DNA of 58,681 bases, from positions 1 through 58,681 of the forward strand of contig NZ_AEEC02000032.1 in NCBI RefSeq assembly GCF_000300975.2, given 5' to 3'. A program made the translations under genes and the position numbers. The notes below the pieces were generated by a model. It was not told where the DNA came from. It worked only from the letters and a program-made list of their open reading frames with translations, and did not search any database. The stretch is from Herbaspirillum frisingense GSF30. Its GTDB lineage: Bacteria > Pseudomonadota > Gammaproteobacteria > Burkholderiales > Burkholderiaceae_D. This document shows, one piece after another, positions 34,924 through 45,020 of this stretch; position 1 is the stretch's first letter, and the number at the start of each line of letters is the position of its first letter.

Positions 34924-35841
34924 TCACTTGCGCACCTTGGCCGAGAACAGGCCCTGCGGACGCAGCATCAGGATCAGGATCACTGCCGACAGCGTGAGCA
35001 CCTTGGCCATGGAACCGGTCAGGAAGAACTCCGCCGTGGACTGCGTCTGGGCAATCGAGAAGGCCGAGGCGATGGTGCCGATCAGGCTTTGCGCGCCGCC
35101 GAAGACCACCACCAGGAAGGTATCGACGATGTACAGCGAACCGCTGGTGGGACCGGTGGAACCGATGGTGGTGAAGGCCGCCCCGGCCACGCCGGCCACC
35201 CCGCAACCGAGCGCAAAGGTGGTGCGATCGACCTTGCGGGTATTGATGCCGACCGCCCCGCTCATGACCCGGTTCTGCATCGTTGCGCGCACCTGCAGGC
35301 CCCAGCGCGAACGGAACAGCAGCACGAAGATGGCCCCGGTCAGCAGCACCGTGATGCCCATCATGAACAGGCCATTGATGGGAATGTCGATGGCGTCGGT
35401 CGGCTTGAAGGAACCCATCAGCCAGTCCGGCAGGGTGGCACTGACTTCCTTGGCGCCGAAGATGGAACGGAAGGTCTGCTGCATCGCCAGCGACAGGCCC
35501 CAGGTGGCCAGCAGCGTATCGAGCGGGCGCTTGTAGAGGCGGCTGATCAGCAGCAGTTCGGTCAGGTAGCCCACGCCATAGGCCACCGCGAAGGACAGCA
35601 CGATGGCCACGAAGAAGTAGATCGGCTGCAAGGCCGGCGCATAGGTGGTGGTGAGATGCGACAACAGATAGGTGATGTAGGCGCCGATGGTGAGGAATTC
35701 ACCGTGGGCCATGTTGATCACGCCCATCTGCCCGAAGATGATGGCCAGGCCCAGCGCCATCAACAGCAGGACGCAGAACACCGAAAGGCCATTGAAGCCC
35801 TGCATGGCGAAGATGGCGCCGAATTCGGATAGAGAAACCAT
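34924..35841 (-). CDS. urtB: Urea/amide ABC transporter, permease UrtB
   Basis: A 305-residue LivH-like permease. FGQMGVINMAHGEFLTIGAYITY and the coupling segment RSRWGLQVRATMQNRVMSGAVGINTRKVD are typical, as is FGGAQSLIGTIASAF. About eight membrane segments. It follows urtA after 106 bp with no terminator seen, and precedes urtC by 40 bp. Confidence 0.93.
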   Translation of the reverse strand: MVSLSEFGAIFAMQGFNGLSVFCVLLLMALGLAIIFGQMGVINMAHGEFLTIGAYITYLLSHLTTTYAPALQPIYFFVAIVLSFAVAYGVGYLTELLLISRLYKRPLDTLLATWGLSLAMQQTFRSIFGAKEVSATLPDWLMGSFKPTDAIDIPINGLFMMGITVLLTGAIFVLLFRSRWGLQVRATMQNRVMSGAVGINTRKVDRTTFALGCGVAGVAGAAFTTIGSTGPTSGSLYIVDTFLVVVFGGAQSLIGTIASAFSIAQTQSTAEFFLTGSMAKVLTLSAVILILMLRPQGLFSAKVRK

Positions 35842-35947
35842 GTTGACTCCCGATGGGCAAGGATGAATTGACCGGTAAGGGGCGGCAGCGCCCGCATGTC
35901 ACTACAGACGCCGCCGCTTTGCTACGCAGTGAACAGACGCTTACTGC

Positions 35948-37204
35948 TTACTGGTAACCCTTGGGGAAGGGATTCGGTTCGATCAGGTCGGACTCGTAGA
36001 CCACCTTGAACTGGCCATCCTTCTGCGCTTCGCCGATGCGGGTCTTGCTCCACAGGTGGTGGTTCTCGTGGACCTTGACATAGCCTTCCGGCGCGGTCTT
36101 GAGTTCGATGCCGGGCGAGGCTGCCACCACCTTGTCGACGTCGAAGCTGCCGGCCTTTTCCACCGCCGCCTTCCACAACCAGGGGCCGAGGTAGGCGGCC
36201 TGGGTGACGTCGCCGATGACCGAATTGGCACCGAACTTGGCCTTGAACTCGGCCACGAATTTCTTGTTGTTGGCGTTGTCCAGGCTCTGGAAATACTTCA
36301 TGGAAGCGAAGAAGCCCTCCACGTTCTCGCCGCCAATGCCCAGCATTTCATCTTCGGTGACCGAGATGGTCAGCAGGTTCTGGGTCTTGGCGGTGACGCC
36401 GGCCGCCTTCAACTGCTTGTAGAAGGCCACGTTGGAGCCGCCCACCACGTCGGCGAAGATGACGTCGGGTTTCTTCAGCTTGATCTTGTTGATCAGCGAG
36501 CCGAACTGGGTATTGCCCAGCGGATAGTATTCCTCGCCCACCACCGAGCCCTTGAGCACGTTCTCGATGTGCTTGCGGGCGATCTTGTTGGAGGTGCGCG
36601 GCCAGATGTAGTCCGAGCCGACCAGGAAGAAGGTCTTGGCCTTCTTTTCCTTGGCCACCCAGTTCAGGCCCGCCAGCACCTGTTGCGTCGCCTCCTGCCC
36701 GGTATAGAAGACGTTCTTGGACTGCTCCAGGCCTTCGTAGAAGGTCGGGTAGTAGAGCAGGCCGTTGTCCTTCTCGAACACCGGCAGCACCGCCTTGCGC
36801 GAAGCCGAGGTCCAGCAGCCGAAGACGGCCGCCACGCGGTCGTTCTCCAGCAGCTTCTTGGCCTTTTCGGCGAAGGTCGGCCAGTCGCTGGCGCCGTCTT
36901 CCTGGATGATCTTGATCTTGCGACCGAGGATGCCGCCCATGGCATTGATCTGGTCGATGGCCAGGCGCTCGGCCTGGATCGACCCGGTCTCGCTGATGGC
37001 CATGGTGCCGGTGGCCGAGTGCAGCTGGCCCACGGTGACCTCGGTGTCGGTGATGGCCAGCTTGGTGGTATTGACCTTGGCGGTCGGATACTGCTGGGCC
37101 GAGGCCATGCCCGGCAGGGTGGCTGCGGCAGCACCGGCGGCCAGGCCCATGAGGACCTTGCGGCGCGGCAGCGAGGGCGGATTGGAAGACGAGGAATGCG
37201 ACAT
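35948..37204 (-). CDS. urtA: Urea/short-chain-amide ABC transporter, binding protein UrtA
   Basis: A 418-residue periplasmic binding protein of the UrtA/FmdD group. The N-terminus PRRKVLMGLAAGAAAATLPGMASA looks like a Tat-type signal (twin Arg before a mildly hydrophobic stretch). The mature part has LHSATGTMAISETG, FGCWTSASRKAVLPVFEKDNGLLYYPTFYEG and GSDYIWPRTSNKIA, close to UrtA. Homologues bind urea or, in M. methylotrophus FmdD, urea and short-chain amides. With AmiE and FmdA in the operon and no urease in view, amides are as likely as urea. The ATG at 37204 follows AAAGGAG by seven bases. A promoter candidate lies about 200 bp upstream. Confidence 0.94.
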   Translation of the reverse strand: MSHSSSSNPPSLPRRKVLMGLAAGAAAATLPGMASAQQYPTAKVNTTKLAITDTEVTVGQLHSATGTMAISETGSIQAERLAIDQINAMGGILGRKIKIIQEDGASDWPTFAEKAKKLLENDRVAAVFGCWTSASRKAVLPVFEKDNGLLYYPTFYEGLEQSKNVFYTGQEATQQVLAGLNWVAKEKKAKTFFLVGSDYIWPRTSNKIARKHIENVLKGSVVGEEYYPLGNTQFGSLINKIKLKKPDVIFADVVGGSNVAFYKQLKAAGVTAKTQNLLTISVTEDEMLGIGGENVEGFFASMKYFQSLDNANNKKFVAEFKAKFGANSVIGDVTQAAYLGPWLWKAAVEKAGSFDVDKVVAASPGIELKTAPEGYVKVHENHHLWSKTRIGEAQKDGQFKVVYESDLIEPNPFPKGYQ

Positions 37205-37413
37205 GCGGTACTCCTTTCGGTCGTTGTTGTTGGATGCCGGCCGGGCAAACGTGGCGTCGTGCAGAAAAAAAGCCGGTAAAAAACGGAAAAGTGAACAAAC
37301 GAGGGAAAGGCCATCCACTGGCGTGGCATTCAGGAAAAAGTCTCCTGACAGATATGAATATTCCTTCAAGCCCGCCTTTAGCTGCGCTGGCCCTGCCCTT
37401 CGTTCTGGGAGGC

Positions 37414-37442
37414 AGAATAGGATCGGCGGTGCAGCGCAACAA
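37414..37442 (-). promoter_or_regulatory. Promoter candidate for urtABCDE-amiE
   Basis: Minus strand: -35 TTGTTG (37437-37442), 17-bp spacer, -10 TATTCT (37414-37419). The -35 is weak, as expected for an activator-dependent promoter, and it touches operator site 1. The start point would be near 37407, giving a leader of about 200 bases. Confidence 0.5.
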
Positions 37443-37459
37443 TACGTTGTTTGACGTAA
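37442..37459. promoter_or_regulatory. Operator candidate, site 1 (urtA proximal)
   Basis: ATACGTTGTTTGACGTAA, an imperfect dyad that differs from site 2 at three of 18 positions. It ends exactly at the -35 of the urtA promoter candidate, the position of a class II activator site. The LuxR-type regulator encoded at 41172-42158 is the obvious candidate to bind. Confidence 0.6.
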
Positions 37460-37624
37460 GCTCCCGGCCGCGGCTGGCCGCCCGCCTGCACAGCTTTTGC
37501 CCGCCCGCTGCCTGTTGTTGGTGCAGGCAAATGGCGGCGAGCGTGGCGATGCTCTTGCCGGGGTGGCAATAACTCCTGCGGGTCTGCGATGTTTTGGTGA
37601 ATTCCCGTGGAATGCGGCAGCGCA

Positions 37625-37644
37625 CATACGTCATTTGACGTATG
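37625..37644. promoter_or_regulatory. Operator candidate, site 2 (sensor-gene proximal)
   Basis: CATACGTCATTTGACGTATG, a perfect 9-bp inverted repeat around a TT centre. It repeats site 1 and lies about 100 bp before the sensor-kinase start, so it may give autoregulation of the sensor-regulator pair. Confidence 0.65.
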
Positions 37645-37744
37645 CCCTCACCGCCCGAATGGTTTGAAAATTGCTTGCGCTTGAACGCGAGCGGTCCGGC
37701 AGCCCAGGACCTGACGAGATGACCTGACTTCCCCCCGAGCCAAC

Positions 37745-40700
37745 GTGACCCATCCCGCCACACAACGCATCGTCAAGGTCCGCCGCGACTACAACACCTG
37801 GGTCGCCAATGAGACCCTGGAAGACTACGCGCTGCGCTATACGCCGCTGTCGTTTCGCCGCTGGTCCGAATTCCGCCTAGCCAACACGGCCCTGGGCGCG
37901 ACCTCGTTTTTGGCGCTGGAAGCCATCAGCGGCGCCATCACCCTCAGCTACGGCTTCACCAATGCCTTCTGGGCCATCGTCTGCGTGGTGGTGCTGTTCT
38001 TCCTGACCGGCCTGCCGATCAGCTACTACGCGGCGCGCTACGGGGTGGACATGGACCTGCTCACGCGCGGCGCCGGTTTCGGCTACATCGGCTCGACCAT
38101 CACCTCGCTGATCTATGCCAGCTTCACCTTCATCTTCTTCGCGCTGGAGGCGGCCATCATGGCCCAGGCCATCGAGATCTATTTCGGCCTGCCGCTGGTG
38201 TATGGCTACGTACTCTGTTCGCTGATCATCATCCCCATGGTGGCCTACGGCATCACCCTCATCAACCGCCTGCAGATGTGGACCCAGCCGCTGTGGCTGG
38301 TGCTGCTGGTACTGCCCTATCTGTGCGTGCTGTACAAGGAGCCCGACGCCCTGCGCAACCTGATGAGCTTTGCCGGTCGCGCCGAGGAAGGTAGCTCCTT
38401 CAACCTGCTGCTGTTCGGCGCGGCGGCGACGGTGGCCTTTTCACTGATCGCCCAGATCGGCGAGCAGGTCGACTTCCTGCGCTTCCTCCCGAAAAAGACC
38501 GCCGCCAATCGCGGCCGCTGGTGGAGCGCCCTGCTGCTGGCCGGCCCCGGCTGGATTCTGCTGGGCGGCGCCAAGATGCTGGGTGGCGCGCTGCTGGCCT
38601 TCCTCGCCATCCAGCACGAGGTGCCGATGGCGCGCGCCGTGGAACCGACCCAGATGTACCTGATCGGTTACCAGTACGTGTTCGGCAATCCGGCCCTGGC
38701 GCTGGGGGCGGTGGTGCTGTTCGTGGTGGTGTCGCAGATCAAGATCAATGTCACCAATGCCTATGCCGGTTCGCTGGCCTGGTCCAATTTCTTCGCCCGC
38801 CTAACCCACAGCCACCCGGGCCGCGTGGTGTGGCTGGTGTTCAATGTCCTGATCGCGGTGCTGCTGATGGAACTGGGCGTGTTCAATGCGCTGGAACACG
38901 TGCTGGCGCTCTACAGCCTGGTGGCGATCTCCTGGATCGGTGCGGTGGTGGCCGACCTGGTGATCAACAAGCCGCTGCGCTTGAGCCCGGCGCATATCGA
39001 GTTCAAGCGCGCCCACCTGTACGACGTCAACCCGGTCGGCGTGGGCTCGATGGTGATCGCCACCCTGCTCTCCACGCTGGCCATGTCCGGCGTGCTGGGC
39101 AAGACGGTGGCGGCACTCTCCCCCTTCATCGCGCTGGGGACGGCCCTGGTGAGCGCACCCTTGATCGCGGTGGCCACCGGCAGCCGCTACTACATCGCCC
39201 GCCGCGATACCTTGTCCGAACAGAGCTACCGCCCCTACACGCCCGGCCACAGCCCCTCGGTACTGGACTGCGTCATCTGCGGCAATGCCTTCGAAACCCC
39301 GGACATGGCGCACTGCCCGGCCTACCAGGGCGCCATCTGTTCCCTGTGCTGTTCGCTCGATGCGCGTTGCAAGGACCGCTGCAAGACCCCGCGCGCGCGG
39401 CTGCCCAACCAGATCCTGCACACCCTGCGCCAGCTGATCCCGGCGCGCTTCGCGCTCAAGCTCAATACCCGCATCGGCCATTACCTGAGCGTCTTCGGTC
39501 TCCTGGCCGGTGGCCTGGCCATCGTGCTGTGGATGCTGTACTTCCAGCAGATGGCCGACCTCTCCGGCCTGACACTGGCCGCGCCCGACTCGCTGCGGGG
39601 CGTCTTCATCAAGCTGTTCTGCCTGTTGCTGGTGGTGGTCGGCGTGGGCGCGTGGTGGCTGGTGCTGACCAATGAAAGCCGTGCCGTCGCGCAAGAAGAA
39701 TCGGAACGCCAGACCAACCTGCTGCTGCAGGAAATCGAAGCCCACAAGCAGACCGACGCCGAACTGCAGCGCGCCAAGGAAGCCGCCGAATCGGCCAACC
39801 TGGCCAAGAGCCGCTTCGTGGCCGGCATGAGCCACGAGCTGCGCACGCCCTTGAACAGCATCCTCGGCTATGCCCAGATCCTGCACGTGGACGCCACCAT
39901 CCCGCCAGCCCGCAAGGAAGCCATCGCCATCATCCGCCGCAGCGGCGAACACCTGCTGAGCCTGATCGACGGCTTGCTGGACATCGCCAAGATCGAAGCC
40001 GGCAAGATGCGCCTGGCCTCCGACGAACTGGCGCTGGAAGCCTTCCTGGAACAGATCGTCGGCATGTTCGCCCCGCAGGCCGAACAGAAGGGCCTGCAGT
40101 TCCGCTTCGAAAAGACCGGCCGCCTGCCGCACATCGTGCATGCCGACCCGAAGCGGCTGCGGCAGATCCTCATCAACCTGCTGGGCAATGCCGTCAAGTT
40201 CACCGACCGTGGCGGGGTCACCCTGAAGGTACGCTATGCCCGCGAGATTGCCTGGTTCGAGGTGGTCGATACCGGCATCGGCATCGCCGACGACGACCTG
40301 GAGCGCATCTTCCTGCCCTTCGAACGCAGCAACGCGGCCAGCCTGCGTGAAGACATCGGCACCGGCCTCGGCCTGGCCATCAGCCGCATGCTGGTGCACA
40401 TCATGGGGGGCGAACTGGGCGTGCAGAGCAGGGTCGGCAGCGGCAGCAGCTTCCAGCTCAAGCTCTACCTGCCGGAAGTGCATGTACCGCGCCCCCGACT
40501 ACAACTGGAAGACCAGATGTCGGGTTACGCCGGCCCCTCGCGCCATATCCTGGTGGTGGATGACCAGGCCTCGCAACGGCGCCTGTTGAAGGACATGCTG
40601 GCCCCGCTAGGCTTTGCGGTCAGCGAGGCCGACAGCGGCCTGGCCTGCATGGAAAGACTGGCGCACGAGGTGCCGGACCTGATCCTGCTCGACATCGCCA

Positions 40701-41194
40701 TGCCGCAGATGGATGGCTGGAGCGTGGCCCGCGCCATCCGCGCGCGGGGCCTGACGCAGCTGCCCATCCTGCTGGTCTCGGCCAATGCCTTCGAGAACCT
40801 GCACGAACGCAACGGCGCGCCACTGGTCAACGATTTCCTGGTCAAGCCGGTCTCGTACAACGAACTGCTGGGCAAGATCCGGCAACACCTGCAACTGGAC
40901 TGGGTGGCGCCTGGCACCGCCTCCGCCTCCGCCACCACTCCACCCACCACAGCTACCACAGCCAAGCCGCTGATGCTGGTGCCAAGCCAGGACAGGCTGG
41001 CCGCCCTGCTGCAACTGGGCAGCATCGGTTACGCCAAGGAAATCCTGCGCCAGCTGGACGCCATGGACCGCCAGAACCCGGCCTACCTGCCCTTCACCAC
41101 GGAGCTACGGCAACTGGTCAGGCAATTCCGACTCAACGAATATGTCACCCGCATCAAGGAGCTGATCCGCCATGATCTCAACGACGTTCGATAG
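37745..41194 (+). CDS. NCS1 permease-like hybrid sensor histidine kinase
   Basis: An 1149-residue multidomain membrane protein. Residues ~30-480 form an NCS1 (purine/cytosine/allantoin permease)-like domain with about 12 hydrophobic segments. Residues 509-546 hold eight cysteines (509, 512, 524, 532, 535, 536, 542, 546), probably metal or Fe-S binding. Two more membrane segments follow (about 580-601, 620-641), then a coiled-coil-like linker, HisKA with His697 in AGMSHELRTPLNS, HATPase_c (Asn815, DTGIGI at 842, GTGLGL at 872), a receiver (~933-1055; Asp983, Lys1034) and a helical tail to 1149. The layout parallels CbrA, an SLC5 transporter fused to a kinase. It should sense or transport a nitrogen compound and signal to the next gene. 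GTG start at 37745; the ribosome site is weak. Confidence 0.9.
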   Translation: MTHPATQRIVKVRRDYNTWVANETLEDYALRYTPLSFRRWSEFRLANTALGATSFLALEAISGAITLSYGFTNAFWAIVCVVVLFFLTGLPISYYAARYGVDMDLLTRGAGFGYIGSTITSLIYASFTFIFFALEAAIMAQAIEIYFGLPLVYGYVLCSLIIIPMVAYGITLINRLQMWTQPLWLVLLVLPYLCVLYKEPDALRNLMSFAGRAEEGSSFNLLLFGAAATVAFSLIAQIGEQVDFLRFLPKKTAANRGRWWSALLLAGPGWILLGGAKMLGGALLAFLAIQHEVPMARAVEPTQMYLIGYQYVFGNPALALGAVVLFVVVSQIKINVTNAYAGSLAWSNFFARLTHSHPGRVVWLVFNVLIAVLLMELGVFNALEHVLALYSLVAISWIGAVVADLVINKPLRLSPAHIEFKRAHLYDVNPVGVGSMVIATLLSTLAMSGVLGKTVAALSPFIALGTALVSAPLIAVATGSRYYIARRDTLSEQSYRPYTPGHSPSVLDCVICGNAFETPDMAHCPAYQGAICSLCCSLDARCKDRCKTPRARLPNQILHTLRQLIPARFALKLNTRIGHYLSVFGLLAGGLAIVLWMLYFQQMADLSGLTLAAPDSLRGVFIKLFCLLLVVVGVGAWWLVLTNESRAVAQEESERQTNLLLQEIEAHKQTDAELQRAKEAAESANLAKSRFVAGMSHELRTPLNSILGYAQILHVDATIPPARKEAIAIIRRSGEHLLSLIDGLLDIAKIEAGKMRLASDELALEAFLEQIVGMFAPQAEQKGLQFRFEKTGRLPHIVHADPKRLRQILINLLGNAVKFTDRGGVTLKVRYAREIAWFEVVDTGIGIADDDLERIFLPFERSNAASLREDIGTGLGLAISRMLVHIMGGELGVQSRVGSGSSFQLKLYLPEVHVPRPRLQLEDQMSGYAGPSRHILVVDDQASQRRLLKDMLAPLGFAVSEADSGLACMERLAHEVPDLILLDIAMPQMDGWSVARAIRARGLTQLPILLVSANAFENLHERNGAPLVNDFLVKPVSYNELLGKIRQHLQLDWVAPGTASASATTPPTTATTAKPLMLVPSQDRLAALLQLGSIGYAKEILRQLDAMDRQNPAYLPFTTELRQLVRQFRLNEYVTRIKELIRHDLNDVR

Positions 41195-42158
41195 GCAAGT
41201 CGTACTGATCGTCGATGACATGCCCGACAACCTGGCCATGTTGTCCGACGCCCTCGACGAAAGCGGCCACATCGTGCTGGTCGCCACCGATGGTCTCTCG
41301 GCGCTGCAGCGACTGGATCACATCACGCCCGACCTGATCCTGCTGGACGCCATGATGCCCGGCATCGACGGCTTCGAGACCTGCCGTCGCATCAAGCAAC
41401 TGCGGCAGGTCAATCACGTACCGGTGGTCTTCATGACCGGCCTGTCGGAGACCGAACATGTGGTGCGCGGCTTCGAGGTCGGCGGCATCGACTACGTGAC
41501 CAAGCCGATCCGCCCGCAAGAAGTGGTGGCCCGCATCGGCGCCCACATCCGCACCGGGCGCATGATGTCGCAGGCACGCGGGGTCCTGGAACAGGCCGCA
41601 CATGCGGTGATCGTCCTGGGCGGCAACGGCTTGCCGACCTGGCAGACCAGCAAGGCCTCGCAATGGCTGGAGAAGTATTTCGGCGCCCCCGTACCGGGCA
41701 GCCAGCGGCTGCCGGCGGCACTGCAGGTGTGGCTGAACGAACAACTGGTGCGCCAGCGCCAGGGCGAGAACCTGGACCAGTTGCCGCCGCTGGTGGTGCG
41801 CCTGGACCAGGGCGAACTGCACATCACCCTGTGCGGCCCCGGCCAGGGGCATGGCGCCAGCCTGCTGCTGGAAGAAAAGACCGGCGGCCCGGCAGCGCTG
41901 GCCCGGCCGGAAGACGGCCCGGTGCTACCCGCCTCGCTGGAAGCCTGCCGGCTCACCCCGCGCGAGAGCGACGTCCTGCTGTGGCTGGGCAAGGGCAAGA
42001 CCAACCGCGACATCGCCGACATCCTCGGCATGAGCCCGCGCACGGTGAACAAGCACCTGGAACACATCTTCGTGAAACTGGGCGTGGAAACGCGCTCGGC
42101 GGCGGCGGTGCTGGCCAGTAGCGTGGCGGCGGGAGGGGGGAGTCAGTTGCTGCAATGA
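41172..42158 (+). CDS. LuxR/NarL-type response regulator paired with the permease-kinase
   Basis: A 328-residue regulator. The receiver (residues 8-125) has Asp15/16, phospho-acceptor Asp59 in LILLDAMMPGIDG, Thr in FMTGLS and Lys in YVTKPIRP. A ~130-residue middle domain of unknown type (about 130-260) follows; its opening AAHAVIVLGGNGLPTWQTSKASQWL is faintly PAS-like. The C-terminal LuxR HTH is at ~265-320 (LTPRESDVLLWLGKGKTNRDIADILGMSPRTVNKHLEHIFVKLGV). It starts 23 bases inside the kinase gene, with GGAG ten bases before the ATG, so the pair is coupled. Proposed to bind the two palindromes in the divergent urtA region. Confidence 0.93.
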   Translation: MISTTFDRQVVLIVDDMPDNLAMLSDALDESGHIVLVATDGLSALQRLDHITPDLILLDAMMPGIDGFETCRRIKQLRQVNHVPVVFMTGLSETEHVVRGFEVGGIDYVTKPIRPQEVVARIGAHIRTGRMMSQARGVLEQAAHAVIVLGGNGLPTWQTSKASQWLEKYFGAPVPGSQRLPAALQVWLNEQLVRQRQGENLDQLPPLVVRLDQGELHITLCGPGQGHGASLLLEEKTGGPAALARPEDGPVLPASLEACRLTPRESDVLLWLGKGKTNRDIADILGMSPRTVNKHLEHIFVKLGVETRSAAAVLASSVAAGGGSQLLQ

Positions 42159-42250
42159 GCCGGTCAGCATAAACCCGGGCAGACCAGGCCGGTTTGCCCT
42201 ATCCTTGCACAGGGCACTTACGCCCATCATCACCGAAGCAAGGAGTCATC

Positions 42251-42448
42251 ATGCCCAAGAAAGAGAAACTGGACCCGGAAACCGAAGCCCTGATCCAATG
42301 GTGTACCGAAGTCGAGCAATTCCTGGTCAAGGGCGGCGCCACGCTGGACCAGGCGCAGGAGCACATCGAAGAACAGGTGGAGTGGTTCACCGATCTGTTC
42401 TACGACGGCCTGACCCCGGAAGAAGCCGCCAAGGAAGCCCTGGCCTGA
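42251..42448 (+). CDS. Small acidic conserved-looking protein, unknown function
   Basis: A 65-residue acidic, helical protein (MPKKEKLDPETEALIQWC start, ending GLTPEEAAKEALA). It has a strong AAGGAG ribosome site six bases before the ATG and its own terminator, so it is very likely expressed. No domain recognised and no signal or membrane segment. It lies 92 bp after the response regulator. Confidence 0.75.
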   Translation: MPKKEKLDPETEALIQWCTEVEQFLVKGGATLDQAQEHIEEQVEWFTDLFYDGLTPEEAAKEALA

Positions 42449-42480
42449 AGCAGGTTCCGCCAACCTCCCCTACCACCAGC

Positions 42481-42511
42481 ATCCCGGCCCGCAAGGCCGG
42501 GATTTTCTTTT
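42481..42511 (+). terminator. Rho-independent terminator
   Basis: Hairpin arms ATCCCGGCC and GGCCGGGAT with a CGCAA loop, then TTTTCTTTT. It ends the small-protein transcript just before the convergent cobQ stop. Confidence 0.88.
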
Positions 42512-42517
42512 CATGGT

Positions 42518-43978
<1,461 letters not shown>

Positions 43979-43997
43979 CAGGGTGTGGAAGGGGAAA

Positions 43998-45020
43998 TCA
44001 GCCACGTCGGCTCCATCTATGCAGGGCTTGTTGCAGCCGCTCCCAACCGGCTTCGTCAGGCGGCAGGCCAAGGCGGATGCCACCGGCACCACGGGTGAAG
44101 AGGCGCACCCAGATGCCCTCTTGCGCCATGGCTTGGTGAAACGCCACGGCCTCCGGTTCCGGCCACCACTGGAACAGCGCAGTGCCATGGGAGGCGATGC
44201 CGTGGGCGGCCAGCAGGGTCTGCAGGCGCTCGCCGGCGGCCAGCAGTTGCTGCAGGGTGGCCTGCTGCCATTGGCGGTCGCCAAGGGCGGCACAACCGAT
44301 CTGCTGGGCCGGTCCGCTGATGGTCCAGGGTCCCAGCCAGTCGGCCAGCGCATCCAGCAGCGTCGGCGCGGCAGCGACGAAGCCCAGCCGCAGGCCGGCC
44401 AGGCCGAAGAACTTGCCCACCGAGCGCAATACGATCAGGCCGGAGGTGGCCGTGTGGGCCGCCGTGTGGGCGGCCACGCTCTGCCCGGGCAACGTATCGC
44501 CGAAGGCTTCGTCCACCACCAGCCAGCCACCGCGTGCGGCCAGGCGCGCGGCCCATTGCAGGAGCTGGGCCGGGGCCACCCTTGCGCCGGTGGGATTGTT
44601 GGGATTGCAGAGCACCAGCACGTCGCAGGCGGTGCCCTGCACTGCCTCGTCCAGTGCGGCGTACGGAACCTCTCGCACCGCATGGCCGGCGCGCTGCCAG
44701 CAGTGCGCATGTTCGGCGTAGATGGGCGCGGCCACCACCACCTGGGCCGGGCGTCCGTCCTGCCGCAGCCGCAGTTGCGGCAGTGCCTGGATGGCGGCCT
44801 GGGTGCCGGCCACGGCCAGCATGCGGGGCGCACCGTAGTAGGCGCAGGCGGCCTGCTCCAGCGCCTGCGAGACTTCGGGCAGGCGGTGCCAGGCGTCGGC
44901 GGCGATGGCAGGCGCCGGATAGGGCCTCGGATTGATGCCGGTGGACAGGTCCAGCCAATGGCTGCGGGGGCGGCCGTAGTGGCGCGCCGCGTCGTTGAGG
45001 TTGCCGCCGTGTTCAAGCAT
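43998..45020 (-). CDS. cobC: Threonine-phosphate decarboxylase (CobC/CobD type)
   Basis: A 340-residue class I PLP aminotransferase-fold enzyme that makes (R)-1-aminopropan-2-yl phosphate, the linker of the cobalamin nucleotide loop. Motifs: [13 protein letters not shown] and [12 protein letters not shown] at the N-terminus, CNPNNPTG (PLP Asn), VVDEAFGD, and the Schiff-base Lys in [16 protein letters not shown] (about residue 215). Its start overlaps cbiB by eight bases. Named cobC after Pseudomonas denitrificans; the Salmonella enzyme is called CobD. Confidence 0.92.
   Translation of the reverse strand: MLEHGGNLNDAARHYGRPRSHWLDLSTGINPRPYPAPAIAADAWHRLPEVSQALEQAACAYYGAPRMLAVAGTQAAIQALPQLRLRQDGRPAQVVVAAPIYAEHAHCWQRAGHAVREVPYAALDEAVQGTACDVLVLCNPNNPTGARVAPAQLLQWAARLAARGGWLVVDEAFGDTLPGQSVAAHTAAHTATSGLIVLRSVGKFFGLAGLRLGFVAAAPTLLDALADWLGPWTISGPAQQIGCAALGDRQWQQATLQQLLAAGERLQTLLAAHGIASHGTALFQWWPEPEAVAFHQAMAQEGIWVRLFTRGAGGIRLGLPPDEAGWERLQQALHRWSRRG

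Larger units (their letters stand above)
37205..37744. other. 540-bp divergent control region of the amide operon and the sensor gene
   Basis: No protein gene is supported. On the urtA side there is a ~200-base leader with a promoter candidate at 37414-37442. Two related palindromes (37442-37459, 37625-37644) are the best regulator sites. No sigma-54 promoter with correct GG-N10-GC spacing was found by eye on either strand. Confidence 0.7.

Noticed and set aside
37540..37600. Sigma-54 promoter in the urtA-sensor region
   Set aside because: TGGCAATAACTCCTGC has the wrong spacing (11 between GG and GC).
43979..44353. 125-residue N-terminal extension of CobQ
   Set aside because: Runs through the cobC coding region in another frame; homology begins at [13 protein letters not shown].
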